From assembly GCA_945877085.1 (NCBI GenBank), contig CAMCQV010000005.1, positions 1-44,664 on the forward strand: DNA of 44,664 nucleotides, read 5' to 3'. This document shows positions 7,817 through 17,498 of this stretch, piece by piece. Made by a program: the position numbers and the translations under genes. Each line of letters begins with the position of its first letter. Position 1 is the stretch's first letter. Under the pieces are notes generated by a model that had not been told where the DNA came from, ran no database searches, and saw only the letters and a program-made list of their open reading frames with translations. Source of the stretch: Chitinophaga pinensis. GTDB taxonomy: Bacteria > Bacteroidota > Bacteroidia > Chitinophagales > Chitinophagaceae.

Positions 7817-10393
7817 ATGGATAACAATTTTTCAACACAAGTTAAGGAAATCATCTCTTATAGCAGAGAAGAGGCGTTAAGATTAGGCAATGATTTTATT
7901 GGCGCGGAACACCTTATGTTAGGTTTGATTCGTGACCAAGAAAATACTGCTATTAAAGTCTTAAGGCAACTGAATGTGAATTTGGGAGAATTAAGAAAGG
8001 AGATCGAACTAGCCGTAAAGGACAAGTCTGGTAAAAATATCGCGAATATCAATAGTCTTCCTTTAACAAAGCAAGCAGAAAAAGTAATTCGTGTGACTGT
8101 TTTAGAAGCAAAGGCTTTGAAAAGTCCCATGGTCGAAACGGAGCATCTTTTATTAAGCATCTTAAAGAACAAGGAAAATATCGCTACGCAAATTTTAAAT
8201 CAATTTGACGTAGACTATGATTTATTCCGCAATGAATTAGGCATGGTTGGTTCTTCACCATCTTCCCCTTCAAGTCCAAGTTCTGAATACCAAGAAGAAG
8301 GAGATGATGATTTTGATGAAGAAAAAGGCAGAGGTGGATTTGGAGGAAGCACAAAATCTAAGCCAAGTGCAACAAGTAAATCTAAAACACCTGTATTAGA
8401 TAATTTTGGTAGAGACATCACTAAGTTAGCAGAGCAAGATGCCCTAGATCCAATTGTGGGAAGGGATGCAGAGATAGAAAGAGTAAGTCAAATTCTAAGT
8501 CGTCGTAAAAAAAATAATCCAATTTTAATTGGTGAACCAGGGGTAGGTAAGACGGCGATTGTTGAAGGATTAGCATTAAGAATTGTACAACGTAAAGTGA
8601 GTCGTGTTTTATTTGATAAAAGAGTGATCTCTTTGGATTTAGCTGCTTTAGTGGCAGGTACAAAATACCGTGGTCAATTTGAAGAGCGCATGAAAGCTAT
8701 CATGAATGAATTAGAGAAAAACAGAGACGTTATTTTATTCATTGATGAGATTCATACGATCGTTGGTGCTGGTGGTGCAAGCGGTTCATTAGACGCTTCT
8801 AATATCTTTAAGCCAGCTTTGGCTAGAGGTGAATTGCAATGTATTGGTGCTTCTACGTTAGATGAGTACAGAATGCATATCGAAAAAGATGGTGCATTGG
8901 ATCGTCGTTTCCAGAAAGTAATTATTGAACCACCAAGTGTGGCAGACACCATTACTATTTTGAACAATATCAAATCTAAATACGAAGACTATCATAGTGT
9001 GATCTATGATCAGGAAGCAATTGAGGCTTGTGTAAAATTGAGTGATCGTTACATGACGGATCGTTTACTTCCAGACAAGGCAATTGACGTATTGGATGAA
9101 GTGGGCGCAAGAGTGCATTTGAAAAACATTTCTGTTCCAGAAGATATTGTAGAATTAGAAAAGCAAATAGAAGAAGTTAAGAACGAAAAGAATAGGGTGG
9201 TTAAAAGTCAACGTTTCGAAGAAGCTGCAAGCTTAAGAGATACGGAGAAGAAATTAGGAGAAGCCCTAGACAAAGCAAAATTGAATTGGGAAGAAGATAG
9301 TAAGAACAAAAGATTCCCAATCAATGAAGAACATATTGCAGAAGTCATTAGTATGATGACTGGTATACCTGTTAAGCGTATGGTAGAAGCCGAAACGACT
9401 AAGTTACGTATGATGGCCGAAGACATGCGTGGTCAAGTCATTGGACAAGAAGATGCAATTGGTAAAGTAGTAAAAGCGATTCAAAGAAATAGAGTTGGAT
9501 TAAAAGATCCTAAAAAACCAATTGGTACATTTATTTTCTTAGGTCCAACAGGCGTAGGTAAAACTGAATTAGCGCGTGCTTTAGCTAGAAACATGTTTGA
9601 CTCAGAAGAATCTTTGATTCGCATTGACATGAGTGAGTACATGGAGAAATTTGCAGTCTCTCGTTTAATTGGTGCGCCTCCAGGCTATGTGGGTTATGAA
9701 GAGGGTGGACAGTTGACAGAAAAAGTACGTCGCAAACCATACTGTGTGATCTTATTGGATGAAATAGAAAAAGCGCATCCAGATATTTATAATATTTTAT
9801 TACAAGTTTTAGATGATGGTATTTTAACAGATGGATTAGGCCGTAAAGTGGATTTCAAGAATACTTTAATCATTATGACTTCTAATATTGGCGCACGTCA
9901 ATTAAAAGAATTTGGTGATGGCGTTGGTTTCGCAACCGCAACAAGAATGGAGCAAACAGACGAGAACAACCGATCTGTGATCGAAAAAGCATTAAAGCGT
10001 ACTTTCTCTCCAGAATTCTTAAATAGAATTGATGATGTGGTGGTGTTCAATTCATTAACTAAGGATAATATCTATTTAATCATTGATATTATCATGAAGC
10101 ATGTACTTGCACGCTTAGTGAATCTTGGTTTAAACTTAGTTTTAACAGATGCAGCTAAAGAGTTTATTGCTGATAAAGGATATGATGTTCAATTTGGCGC
10201 AAGACCTTTACATAGAGCCATTCAAAAGTATATTGAAGATCCATTGGCAGAGGAGATTTTAAATCACTCTGTGAAAGAAGGAGATACATTGATAGGGGAT
10301 TTAGACAAGGAAAAATCTGTGTTGACTTTTACTTTACAAAAGAAAGAAAAAGAAAAAACACCTAAAGCACCTAAAGAACCAAAGCAAGATTAG
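7817..10393 (+). CDS. clpC: ATP-dependent Clp protease ATP-binding subunit ClpC
   Basis: AAA+ unfoldase that feeds proteins to ClpP. It is 858 residues. Two Clp_N repeats cover about 1-145. A low-complexity Ser/Pro and acidic linker (about 146-195) follows. The first AAA+ module has Walker [10 protein letters not shown] near 239 and Walker [14 protein letters not shown]-type coiled coil lies near 455-490, the mark of ClpC as against ClpA or ClpB. The second AAA+ module has GPTGVGKTE at about 576. The ClpP-docking loop VGF is at 703-705. The Lys-rich tail is variable. It is divergent from the STAS-dnaG unit and monocistronic, ending in a strong terminator. Confidence 0.96.
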   Translation: MDNNFSTQVKEIISYSREEALRLGNDFIGAEHLMLGLIRDQENTAIKVLRQLNVNLGELRKEIELAVKDKSGKNIANINSLPLTKQAEKVIRVTVLEAKALKSPMVETEHLLLSILKNKENIATQILNQFDVDYDLFRNELGMVGSSPSSPSSPSSEYQEEGDDDFDEEKGRGGFGGSTKSKPSATSKSKTPVLDNFGRDITKLAEQDALDPIVGRDAEIERVSQILSRRKKNNPILIGEPGVGKTAIVEGLALRIVQRKVSRVLFDKRVISLDLAALVAGTKYRGQFEERMKAIMNELEKNRDVILFIDEIHTIVGAGGASGSLDASNIFKPALARGELQCIGASTLDEYRMHIEKDGALDRRFQKVIIEPPSVADTITILNNIKSKYEDYHSVIYDQEAIEACVKLSDRYMTDRLLPDKAIDVLDEVGARVHLKNISVPEDIVELEKQIEEVKNEKNRVVKSQRFEEAASLRDTEKKLGEALDKAKLNWEEDSKNKRFPINEEHIAEVISMMTGIPVKRMVEAETTKLRMMAEDMRGQVIGQEDAIGKVVKAIQRNRVGLKDPKKPIGTFIFLGPTGVGKTELARALARNMFDSEESLIRIDMSEYMEKFAVSRLIGAPPGYVGYEEGGQLTEKVRRKPYCVILLDEIEKAHPDIYNILLQVLDDGILTDGLGRKVDFKNTLIIMTSNIGARQLKEFGDGVGFATATRMEQTDENNRSVIEKALKRTFSPEFLNRIDDVVVFNSLTKDNIYLIIDIIMKHVLARLVNLGLNLVLTDAAKEFIADKGYDVQFGARPLHRAIQKYIEDPLAEEILNHSVKEGDTLIGDLDKEKSVLTFTLQKKEKEKTPKAPKEPKQD

Positions 10394-10410
10394 TCTTTGC
10401 AAGATGTATA

Positions 10411-10448
10411 ATAAAATGCCCCGAGTTGTAAAATTCGGGGCATTTTAT
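10411..10448. terminator. Strong terminator after clpC, likely bidirectional
   Basis: A 14-bp perfect stem (ATAAAATGCCCCGA at 10411-10424 with TCGGGGCATTTTAT at 10435-10448) around a 10-base loop. A/T-rich arms give T-runs on both strands. It lies between clpC and the convergent ubiX. Confidence 0.9.
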
Positions 10449-10488
10449 ATTTGAATCTGTGGTCAATTTTTATTTAATTAAAAAGTAT

Positions 10489-11055
10489 TTAAGATGGTGT
10501 ACTCCAACGATAAGTTTTAATATCAAGTCCCGCAAGATCCATCATTCTTGAAACCACTGTCATAGCCACTTCTTCTAATGTTTTTGGAACACTATAGAAG
10601 CTTGGTGTTGCTGGACAAATAATGCCTCCTGCTATTGTCACTGTTTCCATATTGCGGATATGTATTAAGTTATACGGTGTTTCTCTTGCGACTAATATTA
10701 ATTTTCTACGTTCTTTTAAAATCACATCAGCAGCACGGGTGGTTAAATCATCACTGATCCCAGCAGCTATTCTGCCTAAAGTACCCATACTACATGGCAC
10801 GACAAACATAATATTGTATTGCGCAGACCCAGAAGCAAAGGGTGCATTAAAATCCATTTTATGGTAAAAGTCAAAAGGGTAATTCAAATAATCTTGGTTG
10901 CCCAATTCTGTCTCCCAAACGATCTTGGCATTATCACTCATGATGATTCCAACCGCTTCGTATTGTGAAGGAATTTGCTTCAAGCTATCTAGTAATGCTT
11001 TAGCGTATAGTGCGCCACTGGCGCCTGTGATGGCAACGACAATTTTGTTTGACAT
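10489..11055 (-). CDS. ubiX: Flavin prenyltransferase UbiX
   Basis: Joins dimethylallyl phosphate to FMN to make prenylated FMN, the cofactor of UbiD-type decarboxylases. It is 188 residues. The N-terminal flavoprotein motif VAITGASGALYAKALL is present, as are the central PCSMGTLGRIAAGISDDL and the C-terminal RETPYNLIHIRNM and AGGIICPATPSFY segments typical of UbiX/Pad1. No ubiD lies in the window. Most Bacteroidota use menaquinone, so the client decarboxylase is presumably encoded elsewhere, perhaps in a quinone pathway. Downstream of glgP on the same strand, but the terminator at 11101-11134 separates them. Confidence 0.95.
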   Translation of the reverse strand: MSNKIVVAITGASGALYAKALLDSLKQIPSQYEAVGIIMSDNAKIVWETELGNQDYLNYPFDFYHKMDFNAPFASGSAQYNIMFVVPCSMGTLGRIAAGISDDLTTRAADVILKERRKLILVARETPYNLIHIRNMETVTIAGGIICPATPSFYSVPKTLEEVAMTVVSRMMDLAGLDIKTYRWSTPS

Positions 11056-11100
11056 AATAGTATAACAAAATTAGGGTTTAAAGGTTGACCAACAAATAGA

Positions 11101-11134
11101 TAAAAAAATCCCCTCCAATGCAATACTGGAGGGG
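11101..11134 (-). terminator. Terminator after the GT35-family gene
   Basis: CCCCTCCA (11110-11117) pairs with TGGAGGGG (11127-11134). Read on the minus strand, the hairpin is followed by a run of seven T. It lies just after the stop of the gene at 11159. Confidence 0.9.
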
Positions 11135-11158
11135 AAAAACTTATTGGGAAGCGTTAGA

Positions 11159-12814
11159 TTAGATTTTATACATTTTCTCGTAGTATTCATCTGCCATACG
11201 ATTGCTATCGAATTGGAAACGAACATCCTTCATGCCATTTTGAGTAATTTGTCTCCAAGTATCTTTTTGCTCATAATACATTGGTACAATTTGTTCCTCT
11301 AATATTTTGTACAATTCATTTAAATCATATTCATCTTGTGCTTCTGTGCTCATATTGGCATAGTCTGCCTTAGGCACCACAAATCCATTGTTACCGTGGC
11401 TGATAAATTCTGGTATCCATCCATCATCTGTTGAGAAGTTCACAGAGCCATTCATTGCAGCAGTCATACCACTTGTTCCAGATGCTTCTCTTGGTACTCT
11501 TGGATTGTTCAACCAAACATCAGAAGCTTGTTTCATACGCTTACTTAAAGCCAATTCGTATCCAACTAAAACAGCCACATTTTTATAATTCTTGCTAAGG
11601 TTAACTAAATGATTGAATTGAGAAATAGCTGGATGGTCAACTGGGTAAGGCTTTCCTGCAAATATAATTTGCACAGGATAATTTAAGTTAGACAATAATT
11701 TTTCGAATCTTTCTAAATCCCAAGATAAGAAGTCAGCTCGCTTATAACCTGCGAATCTTCTAGCCCAAACAATTGTCAATACATTTGGATCAAATATTTT
11801 TCCAGTTTGATCGGCTACAATTTCAAAAGCACGCTTTTTTAAATACCACTTTCTGTCATCGAAACCTGCGTCGTCTCCAGCTTCAGCAAATTTGTATAAT
11901 TGCTTGTCTGCCCAGTAACGCCAGTTTTGTGCATTGGTGATATGGTCAATTGGACAAATACCTTCGTGTTTGCCCCACATTTCGCGGCTCACGTGTCCAT
12001 GTAATTCTGATACACCATTGGCCTTTCTTGCAAACCTAAGGGCAGCTAATGAGTGGTTAAATTGATCATCATGAATACCAGTCAATCTTCTTACTTCGTC
12101 TAAACCTAGGCCACAGAAATAACCCATATTATGACATAAGTAAATATCGTGTTTCTCATTTCCTGCTTCTTCTGGAGTATGGGTAGTAAATACAAGTCGT
12201 TTTTTAACTTCATCCAATGATTTGTACTTATTTAATAAATAGAATGCTGCAGAGAATCCATGCGCTTCATTTAAATGGTATACTTCTGGATTGAAATTTA
12301 ATTCATCAATCAATTTTGCACCACCTACACCTAATAAAACAAATTGTGCAACTTTTGTTGCAACGTTCGCGTCATATAATCTATGGGTAATGGTTTGAGA
12401 AACATAATCGTTCTCTGGTAAATCTGTACTTAATAAAAACAATGGCGCACTACAAAAAATATTAGGTGCTAAATAATATGCTTTAACCCAAACTGGATGG
12501 TCATGGATTAAAATTTGATATTTAATGCCTGTATCTTCTAAGAAGCTATACATCTTCTCCATAAAAGAAACCTGCAATGTTTGGTCTTGATTCCTTGCTT
12601 GATCATAGTAGCCATATTTCCATAGCATACCAATACCGATCATATTTTGATTTAATTCAAATGCACTTCTTAAATGTGAACCAGCTAAAAATCCTAATCC
12701 ACCACTGTATATTTTTAATGGCTGGTGGATGGCAAACTCCATAGAGAAATATGCTGCTTTCTTGGAATACTTTTCATTAATAGGGTAAGGAACTTGGTAG
12801 TTTCTAAAAGACAT
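11159..12814 (-). CDS. glgP: Alpha-glucan (glycogen) phosphorylase family protein, PLP lysine replaced
   Basis: A 551-residue member of the short GT35 group, which usually releases glucose-1-phosphate from alpha-glucans. Family segments are clear: AAYFSMEFAIHQPLKIYSGG at the N-terminus, YHLNEAHGFSAAF, WARRFAGYKRADFLSWDLER in the phosphate/PLP region, and EASGTSGMTAAMNG. The last matches the phosphorylase signature EA[SC]GxxxMKxxxN except that the lysine forming the PLP Schiff base is Thr451 (codon ACT). The reading frame is intact and surrounding motifs conserved, so this is not simple decay. It may be a Bacteroidota subgroup with altered chemistry. The gene stands alone, followed by a terminator. 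The symbol reflects family, not proven activity. Confidence 0.85.
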   Translation of the reverse strand: MSFRNYQVPYPINEKYSKKAAYFSMEFAIHQPLKIYSGGLGFLAGSHLRSAFELNQNMIGIGMLWKYGYYDQARNQDQTLQVSFMEKMYSFLEDTGIKYQILIHDHPVWVKAYYLAPNIFCSAPLFLLSTDLPENDYVSQTITHRLYDANVATKVAQFVLLGVGGAKLIDELNFNPEVYHLNEAHGFSAAFYLLNKYKSLDEVKKRLVFTTHTPEEAGNEKHDIYLCHNMGYFCGLGLDEVRRLTGIHDDQFNHSLAALRFARKANGVSELHGHVSREMWGKHEGICPIDHITNAQNWRYWADKQLYKFAEAGDDAGFDDRKWYLKKRAFEIVADQTGKIFDPNVLTIVWARRFAGYKRADFLSWDLERFEKLLSNLNYPVQIIFAGKPYPVDHPAISQFNHLVNLSKNYKNVAVLVGYELALSKRMKQASDVWLNNPRVPREASGTSGMTAAMNGSVNFSTDDGWIPEFISHGNNGFVVPKADYANMSTEAQDEYDLNELYKILEEQIVPMYYEQKDTWRQITQNGMKDVRFQFDSNRMADEYYEKMYKI

Positions 12815-12923
12815 ATTGTTGATCTTTGGTTATTTTGACCCGCAATATATCCTATTTGCCTTTAAATTTGGACAAAGACAAGCCATGTGTGAATAACAAT
12901 CGTTTGCAATGGCAGAATGTGGA

Positions 12924-13871
12924 TTATTTCTTATTCTTTGGCTTTCTTTTCTTATCGTAGCTGTCATTAAAATAACAGGTCATATTTCTATGATTTCCAC
13001 AATTTCCATCCTCCTTGATTTTAATGATATTCCCAGTGATAGTGAATTGTATGGTACAAGGATCGCCTTTCTCAGAATAAGTGGCTTGGTTTTTATTAAA
13101 ATTCAATAAGCCTTTAAGTTCACCCACACAAGTGCCTTCTTTCTTTTCAAAATGCAAGAAAAACTGGTATTTATTCGCATTCCCAAAATCTCTCAATGAA
13201 ATGAAGTTCTTTTTATCCCTAGCATAGTCTCCACTAAAAGTATTCAGTGTTGGCAATGTGTCAATCGGATTTAATATAGCTTTTTGTTCGGGCTTCACAT
13301 TGGTGTCCATATAAATTAACCTGAATCCTTGTTCTGTGTAAGCCCATCCTTTCTTTTCGTTGGTCAATCCTTGCTCAGGATCTAATTTATTTTCTTCTAC
13401 TAAAAAGGTAGGTTCCTTATTAATCATTAATGTTTTACCATAAAATTGCGAACCTTTATGTACAAGATCAAATTCAGTCAAAATTTTATAGCCTAAGAAA
13501 ACATTTTTCTTACTAAATGTCAAAACAGATATCGTTTGATTTTTGACATCTTTATGGTTTAACAACAAATAGTATTCAGTTTCCTTTTCAATTTTCCCTA
13601 CTGCAAAAAGAGTTGCATTTTTAAGTTGCTTAGGAACAATAGCTTCCACCACAGAATCGGGTAAAAATTGTTCTAAGGCTTTTCTGCCAATTTCTAAAGT
13701 ATCTGTGTAGGTTACTAAATTGGTATCATTTATTCGAATGGGCAATTCAATAGCCTTGAATGCAGCATTAAAATCATTTATTTTTATAGGGGTATTTCCA
13801 GACAGATCTGTTTTTGTTTCAGCACACCCAATCAATGCCAATAAGATCAAAAGATTACTTAGATAACGCAT
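12924..13871 (-). CDS. Putative lipoprotein of unknown function
   Basis: I do not recognise the family. The 315-residue product starts with a short signal peptide and a lipobox LIGC ending at Cys16, so it is probably anchored in the outer or inner membrane facing the periplasm. The middle alternates polar and hydrophobic stretches suggesting a beta-rich fold, with two copies of an aspartate/threonine style segment around TYTDTLEIG and LNPIDTLPTL. The C-terminal part has three cysteines (CVGELKG, DPCTIQF, DGNCGNH) and ends in a very basic tail (KKRKPKNKK). Divergent from mntH-usp, 76 bases apart. No neighbour suggests a pathway. Confidence 0.75.
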   Translation of the reverse strand: MRYLSNLLILLALIGCAETKTDLSGNTPIKINDFNAAFKAIELPIRINDTNLVTYTDTLEIGRKALEQFLPDSVVEAIVPKQLKNATLFAVGKIEKETEYYLLLNHKDVKNQTISVLTFSKKNVFLGYKILTEFDLVHKGSQFYGKTLMINKEPTFLVEENKLDPEQGLTNEKKGWAYTEQGFRLIYMDTNVKPEQKAILNPIDTLPTLNTFSGDYARDKKNFISLRDFGNANKYQFFLHFEKKEGTCVGELKGLLNFNKNQATYSEKGDPCTIQFTITGNIIKIKEDGNCGNHRNMTCYFNDSYDKKRKPKNKK

Positions 13872-13929
13872 GGCACTCTATTTTTTGCTAAAATAGGCAA
13901 CTAAATGCCTTTCACAAAGGGTTTATAGT

Positions 13930-13937
13930 TAAATTTA
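13930..13937 (+). promoter_or_regulatory. Possible -7 box of mntH
   Basis: TAAATTTA differs from TAnnTTTG in the last base and lies 10 bases before the mntH ATG, giving a very short leader. No clear -33 element or metal-regulator operator was recognised. Confidence 0.35.
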
Positions 13938-13947
13938 CATTTCAATT

Positions 13948-15819
13948 ATGTTTAATAAATCCTTAGATCAACTACATGAATCTGTTCCAGTTCAAAACAA
14001 AACTGGATGGAGACGATTATTTGCCTTTATAGGACCAGCCTATTTAGTCAGTGTGGGGTATATGGATCCTGGAAACTGGGCAACCGATTTACAGGGGGGT
14101 GCTGCTTTTGGATTTCAATTGATTTGGATTTTACTACTCAGTAATATCATGGCCATCTTACTTCAAAGTTTAAGTGCAAGATTGGGTATTGTAAGGCGTT
14201 TGGATTTGGCACAAGTGAATAGAGAGACCTATCCCAAATTTGTTAATTTCTGTTTATACATTCTGGCAGAGTTGGCTATTGCAGCCACCGATTTAGCCGA
14301 GGTTTTGGGGATGGCTATAGGGATTAAACTATTAACAGGCTTGCCCTTAATGTATGGTACCATCATTACTGTTACAGATACTTTTTTATTCATGCTATTA
14401 CAACGTTATGGCATGCGCAAAATGGAGGCATTTATTTTTGTTTTGGTGGCGACTATTGGGGGTAGCTTCCTTGCTGAAATGATTATTGCCAAACCTGATT
14501 TTGCAAGTGCGGCAAAGGGATTAGTGCCTTCTGCTTTATCTCCAGGTGCATTGTATATTGCTGTAGGTATGATTGGGGCTACGGTGATGCCACATAATTT
14601 ATACTTACACTCTGCATTGGTTCAAACTAGAAAAATCGAAAGAACGAGTGCTGGTATTAAAAAGTCACTTTGGTATAATTTTATTGATAGTGCGGTGGCA
14701 TTGAATGCAGCTTTTTTTGTGAATGCGGCTATTTTGATTTTAGCTGCGACTGCTTTTTATCAAACAGGCAATCAGTCTGTTGCTAAAATAGAAGATGCAC
14801 ACGCTTTGTTGGCACCTTTATTGGGCTCAAAATTAGCCCCAATCTTATTTGCAGTCGCCTTAATTGCAGCTGGCCAAAGTTCAACAGTCACTGGTACCTT
14901 ATCTGGTCAAATAGTCATGGAAGGTTATTTAAATCTGAGGTTAAACCCTTGGATCAGAAGACTCCTTACAAGACTTGTAGCCATTGTGCCCGCCGTGTTG
15001 GTGATTGGAATCATGGGTGAAGGCAGGGTGGATGAGCTGCTTGTTTTTAGTCAAGTTATATTAAGCCTCCAATTAGGTTTTGCTGTTATTCCATTGATTC
15101 ATTTTGTGAGTGATAAAAATACAATGGGCGAATTTGCGATTAAGTCTTGGGTGAAAATTTTATCATGGATCGTCGCAAGTATTTTAGTGTATTTGAATGC
15201 GAATTTAGTATTCGATTTTACTAAAGCATTTTTAATAGGGTCAACGCCTTTAGGGATTAAGATCTTACTAGTTTTATTGATTCTTTTCTTTTTCATTTTG
15301 TTATTCTATATCGTCATTTTTCCAATTATTCAATCAAAGAAAAAGCAAGAAAGAACTGCATTGCATGGCGCAGCTGTTGAATTAGATTGGTCTAAGGCAG
15401 CACCAATTGACAGAATAGCTATTGCTGTTGACTTTAGTGCTGGAGATGCCAATTTAATCAAATCGGCTATTGCACAAGCGCATATTGGAACAGAACTTAT
15501 TTTGATCCATGTAGTAGAGAGTGTAACAGCTAGTTATTTTGAAGAAGTCAGTGATGACGAAGAATCTAGAAAGGACAGAGAAAGACTCGCTCAATATGCT
15601 GAAACATTGGTACAAAATGGCTATAAAGTTAATTTTGTACTAGGCTATAAAAATAGGGTCAAAGAGATTGTGCGAATTGTAAAATTAACTGACGCACAAT
15701 TGTTAGTCATGGGCGCACATTATCATTATGGCTGGAAGGATTATTTCTTTGGCGAGACCATCGAATCAGTAAGGCATAAAGTAAAGATTCCAGTGTTGAT
15801 TGTGCAACAAACTGCCTAA
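13948..15819 (+). CDS. mntH: Nramp divalent metal transporter fused to a universal stress protein domain
   Basis: Proton-coupled importer of Mn2+/Fe2+-type ions in the inner membrane, with a cytoplasmic tail. About 11 hydrophobic segments cover residues 25-455. The metal-site motifs are intact: D40-P-G-N43 in the first helix, and M214-P-H216 in the sixth (GATVMPHNLYLHS). A basic linker leads to a UspA-like domain at about 487-623, starting IDRIAIAVDFSAGD and ending with GAHYHYGWKDYFFGET and IPVLIVQQTA, which resembles the nucleotide-binding end of Usp folds. Standard MntH proteins are about 410-440 residues, so the extra domain explains the 623-residue length. The tail may sense ATP or stress; that is inference. 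Confidence 0.93.
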   Translation: MFNKSLDQLHESVPVQNKTGWRRLFAFIGPAYLVSVGYMDPGNWATDLQGGAAFGFQLIWILLLSNIMAILLQSLSARLGIVRRLDLAQVNRETYPKFVNFCLYILAELAIAATDLAEVLGMAIGIKLLTGLPLMYGTIITVTDTFLFMLLQRYGMRKMEAFIFVLVATIGGSFLAEMIIAKPDFASAAKGLVPSALSPGALYIAVGMIGATVMPHNLYLHSALVQTRKIERTSAGIKKSLWYNFIDSAVALNAAFFVNAAILILAATAFYQTGNQSVAKIEDAHALLAPLLGSKLAPILFAVALIAAGQSSTVTGTLSGQIVMEGYLNLRLNPWIRRLLTRLVAIVPAVLVIGIMGEGRVDELLVFSQVILSLQLGFAVIPLIHFVSDKNTMGEFAIKSWVKILSWIVASILVYLNANLVFDFTKAFLIGSTPLGIKILLVLLILFFFILLFYIVIFPIIQSKKKQERTALHGAAVELDWSKAAPIDRIAIAVDFSAGDANLIKSAIAQAHIGTELILIHVVESVTASYFEEVSDDEESRKDRERLAQYAETLVQNGYKVNFVLGYKNRVKEIVRIVKLTDAQLLVMGAHYHYGWKDYFFGETIESVRHKVKIPVLIVQQTA

Positions 15820-15848
15820 TATTCTGAGCACTATTTAGTTACATTTTG

Positions 15849-15856
15849 TACATTTG
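15849..15856 (+). promoter_or_regulatory. -7 promoter box of icd
   Basis: TACATTTG matches TAnnTTTG exactly, 20 bases before the icd start codon. A convincing -33 was not found. Confidence 0.55.
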
Positions 15857-15876
15857 CAGATAAAATTTTTTAAAAT

Positions 15877-17106
15877 ATGGGAGCAAAAATTAAAGTAGCC
15901 AATCCAGTTGTTGAATTGGATGGAGATGAAATGACAAGAATCATTTGGAAATTCATAAAGGATAAATTGATTTTACCTTATTTAGAATTAGATATTAAAT
16001 ATTATGATTTGGGCATGGAGTATCGTGATGCAACCAATGACCAGGTGACGATTGATGCTGCAAACGCAATCAAGCAATATGGTGTTGGTATCAAATGTGC
16101 TACCATCACGCCTGACGAACAAAGAGTGCAAGAATTTAAGTTAAAACAAATGTGGAAGAGTCCTAATGGTACCATTCGTAATATTTTAGATGGTACGGTT
16201 TTCCGTGAGCCAATTGTTTGTGCTAATGTGCCTCGTTTAGTACCTAACTGGACAGCGCCAATTTGTATTGGACGTCATGCATTTGGTGATCAATACCGTG
16301 CAACAGATTTTGTGACTAAAGGTAAAGGTAAATTAACTGTGAAGTTTGAAGGTGAAGACGGCACTGTACAAGAGTTTGAAGTATTTAATTTTAAAGGGGA
16401 TGGTGTGGCATTAGCCATGTACAATACAGATGAGAGTATTTATGGATTTGCAAGGGCTTGTTTCAACCAAGCACTAGCAAAAAAATGGCCTTTGTATTTA
16501 TCTACAAAAAATACCATTCTAAAAAAATATGATGGTCGCTTCAAAGACATTTTTGAAGATGTGTATCAAAATGAATTCATTACTAAATATGCTGATGCAG
16601 GCATTACTTATGAGCATCGTTTAATTGATGACATGGTGGCGAGTGCTTTAAAGTGGAATGGTAATTTTGTATGGGCTTGTAAAAACTATGATGGTGATGT
16701 ACAGTCTGATACAGTTGCACAAGGATTTGGTTCATTAGGTTTAATGACTTCTACTTTAATTACACCAGATGGTAAAGTGATGGAAGCGGAAGCTGCACAT
16801 GGTACTGTAACACGTCACTTCCGTGAGCACCAAAAAGGAAACAGAACTTCTACCAATCCAATTGCATCTATTTTTGCATGGACAAGAGGATTAGAGTTTA
16901 GAGGTCAGTTGGATAATAACCAAGAATTGATTCGTTTTTCTAAAGCTCTAGAGGAAGTTTGTGTTGAAACAGTGGAGTCTGGTATCATGACAAAAGATTT
17001 GGCAGTTTGTGTGCACGGAAATAAAGTGAAGCATGGCGAACACTATGTATACACAGAAGAATTCTTGGATGCATTGGATAACAATTTGCAAAAAAGATTA
17101 GCATAA
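15877..17106 (+). CDS. icd: NADP-dependent isocitrate dehydrogenase (eukaryote-like dimeric type)
   Basis: Oxidises isocitrate to 2-oxoglutarate in the TCA cycle with release of NADPH. At 409 residues it matches the dimeric class that includes mitochondrial and cytosolic IDH rather than the E. coli class. Diagnostic stretches are [14 protein letters not shown] at the N-terminus, [19 protein letters not shown] in the middle, the metal-binding aspartates in [13 protein letters not shown], and [17 protein letters not shown] near the coenzyme site. It has its own -7 box and a strong palindromic terminator, so it is probably monocistronic. Confidence 0.97.
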   Translation: MGAKIKVANPVVELDGDEMTRIIWKFIKDKLILPYLELDIKYYDLGMEYRDATNDQVTIDAANAIKQYGVGIKCATITPDEQRVQEFKLKQMWKSPNGTIRNILDGTVFREPIVCANVPRLVPNWTAPICIGRHAFGDQYRATDFVTKGKGKLTVKFEGEDGTVQEFEVFNFKGDGVALAMYNTDESIYGFARACFNQALAKKWPLYLSTKNTILKKYDGRFKDIFEDVYQNEFITKYADAGITYEHRLIDDMVASALKWNGNFVWACKNYDGDVQSDTVAQGFGSLGLMTSTLITPDGKVMEAEAAHGTVTRHFREHQKGNRTSTNPIASIFAWTRGLEFRGQLDNNQELIRFSKALEEVCVETVESGIMTKDLAVCVHGNKVKHGEHYVYTEEFLDALDNNLQKRLA

Positions 17107-17131
17107 TTTTTCAACAGGATCCGTTTTCTAA

Positions 17132-17167
17132 ATAAAAATAGCCACTCAATTGAGTGGCTATTTTTAT
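17132..17167. terminator. Perfect 36-bp palindromic terminator after icd
   Basis: The stretch 17132-17167 is a perfect inverted repeat: the arm with AATAGCCACTCAA is followed directly by TTGAGTGGCTATT and a T-run. It has five-base A and T runs on the two sides, so it can stop icd and also the convergent small gene at 17205. Confidence 0.92.
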
Positions 17168-17204
17168 GAATTTATAAAAAGTTAAAATGTCAAGTATTTG
17201 ATGA

Positions 17205-17381
17205 CTATCCTTTCTTTTTCATTTCCTTACACTTGCCATCTTTCATACAGTTCTTATCACACTTATGTGCTTTGGCTTCTTTCTTACAATCTTTACAATC
17301 TTTCTTACCACAGTTTGCAGAAGCAGTGTTTGCAGCTAATAATAATACAGATGCAAATAATACGGTAGCTAATTTTTTCAT
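17205..17381 (-). CDS. Small secreted Cys/Lys-rich protein, putative metal-binding
   Basis: A 58-residue product starting MKKLATVLFASVLLLAANTASA, a clear signal peptide with probable cleavage after ASA. The mature part is only about 36 residues, with six cysteines (24, 29, 32, 41, 45, 51), one His, and over a third lysine. The spacing CxxxxCxxC and CxxxC suggests metal binding or disulfides in the periplasm. A longer in-frame reading to 17408 exists, but the added N-terminus would precede the signal peptide, so I chose the ATG at 17381. Family not recognised. It lies between icd and the PafA-like gene, with the terminator at 17132-17167 downstream. Confidence 0.75.
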   Translation of the reverse strand: MKKLATVLFASVLLLAANTASANCGKKDCKDCKKEAKAHKCDKNCMKDGKCKEMKKKG

Positions 17382-17498
17382 AATGTTATTTTTGGTTTTT
17401 TGAATCATTTTTCTAAATGCAATTTAAGCAATCCATTTAAAAAATAAGGGTCAAATCTTATCATTTAACTCAATTTTTTAGTTAAATAGGGTAAATTC

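Noticed and set aside
8245-8290. Short tandem Ser-Ser-Pro codons in clpC
   Set aside because: Low-complexity linker between the Clp_N and AAA+ domains in an intact frame, not a mobile or regulatory repeat.
17464-17486. Hairpin TTTAACT/AGTTAAA after pafA
   Set aside because: Only seven A/T-rich pairs with no clear U-run after it on the minus strand; too weak to call a terminator.
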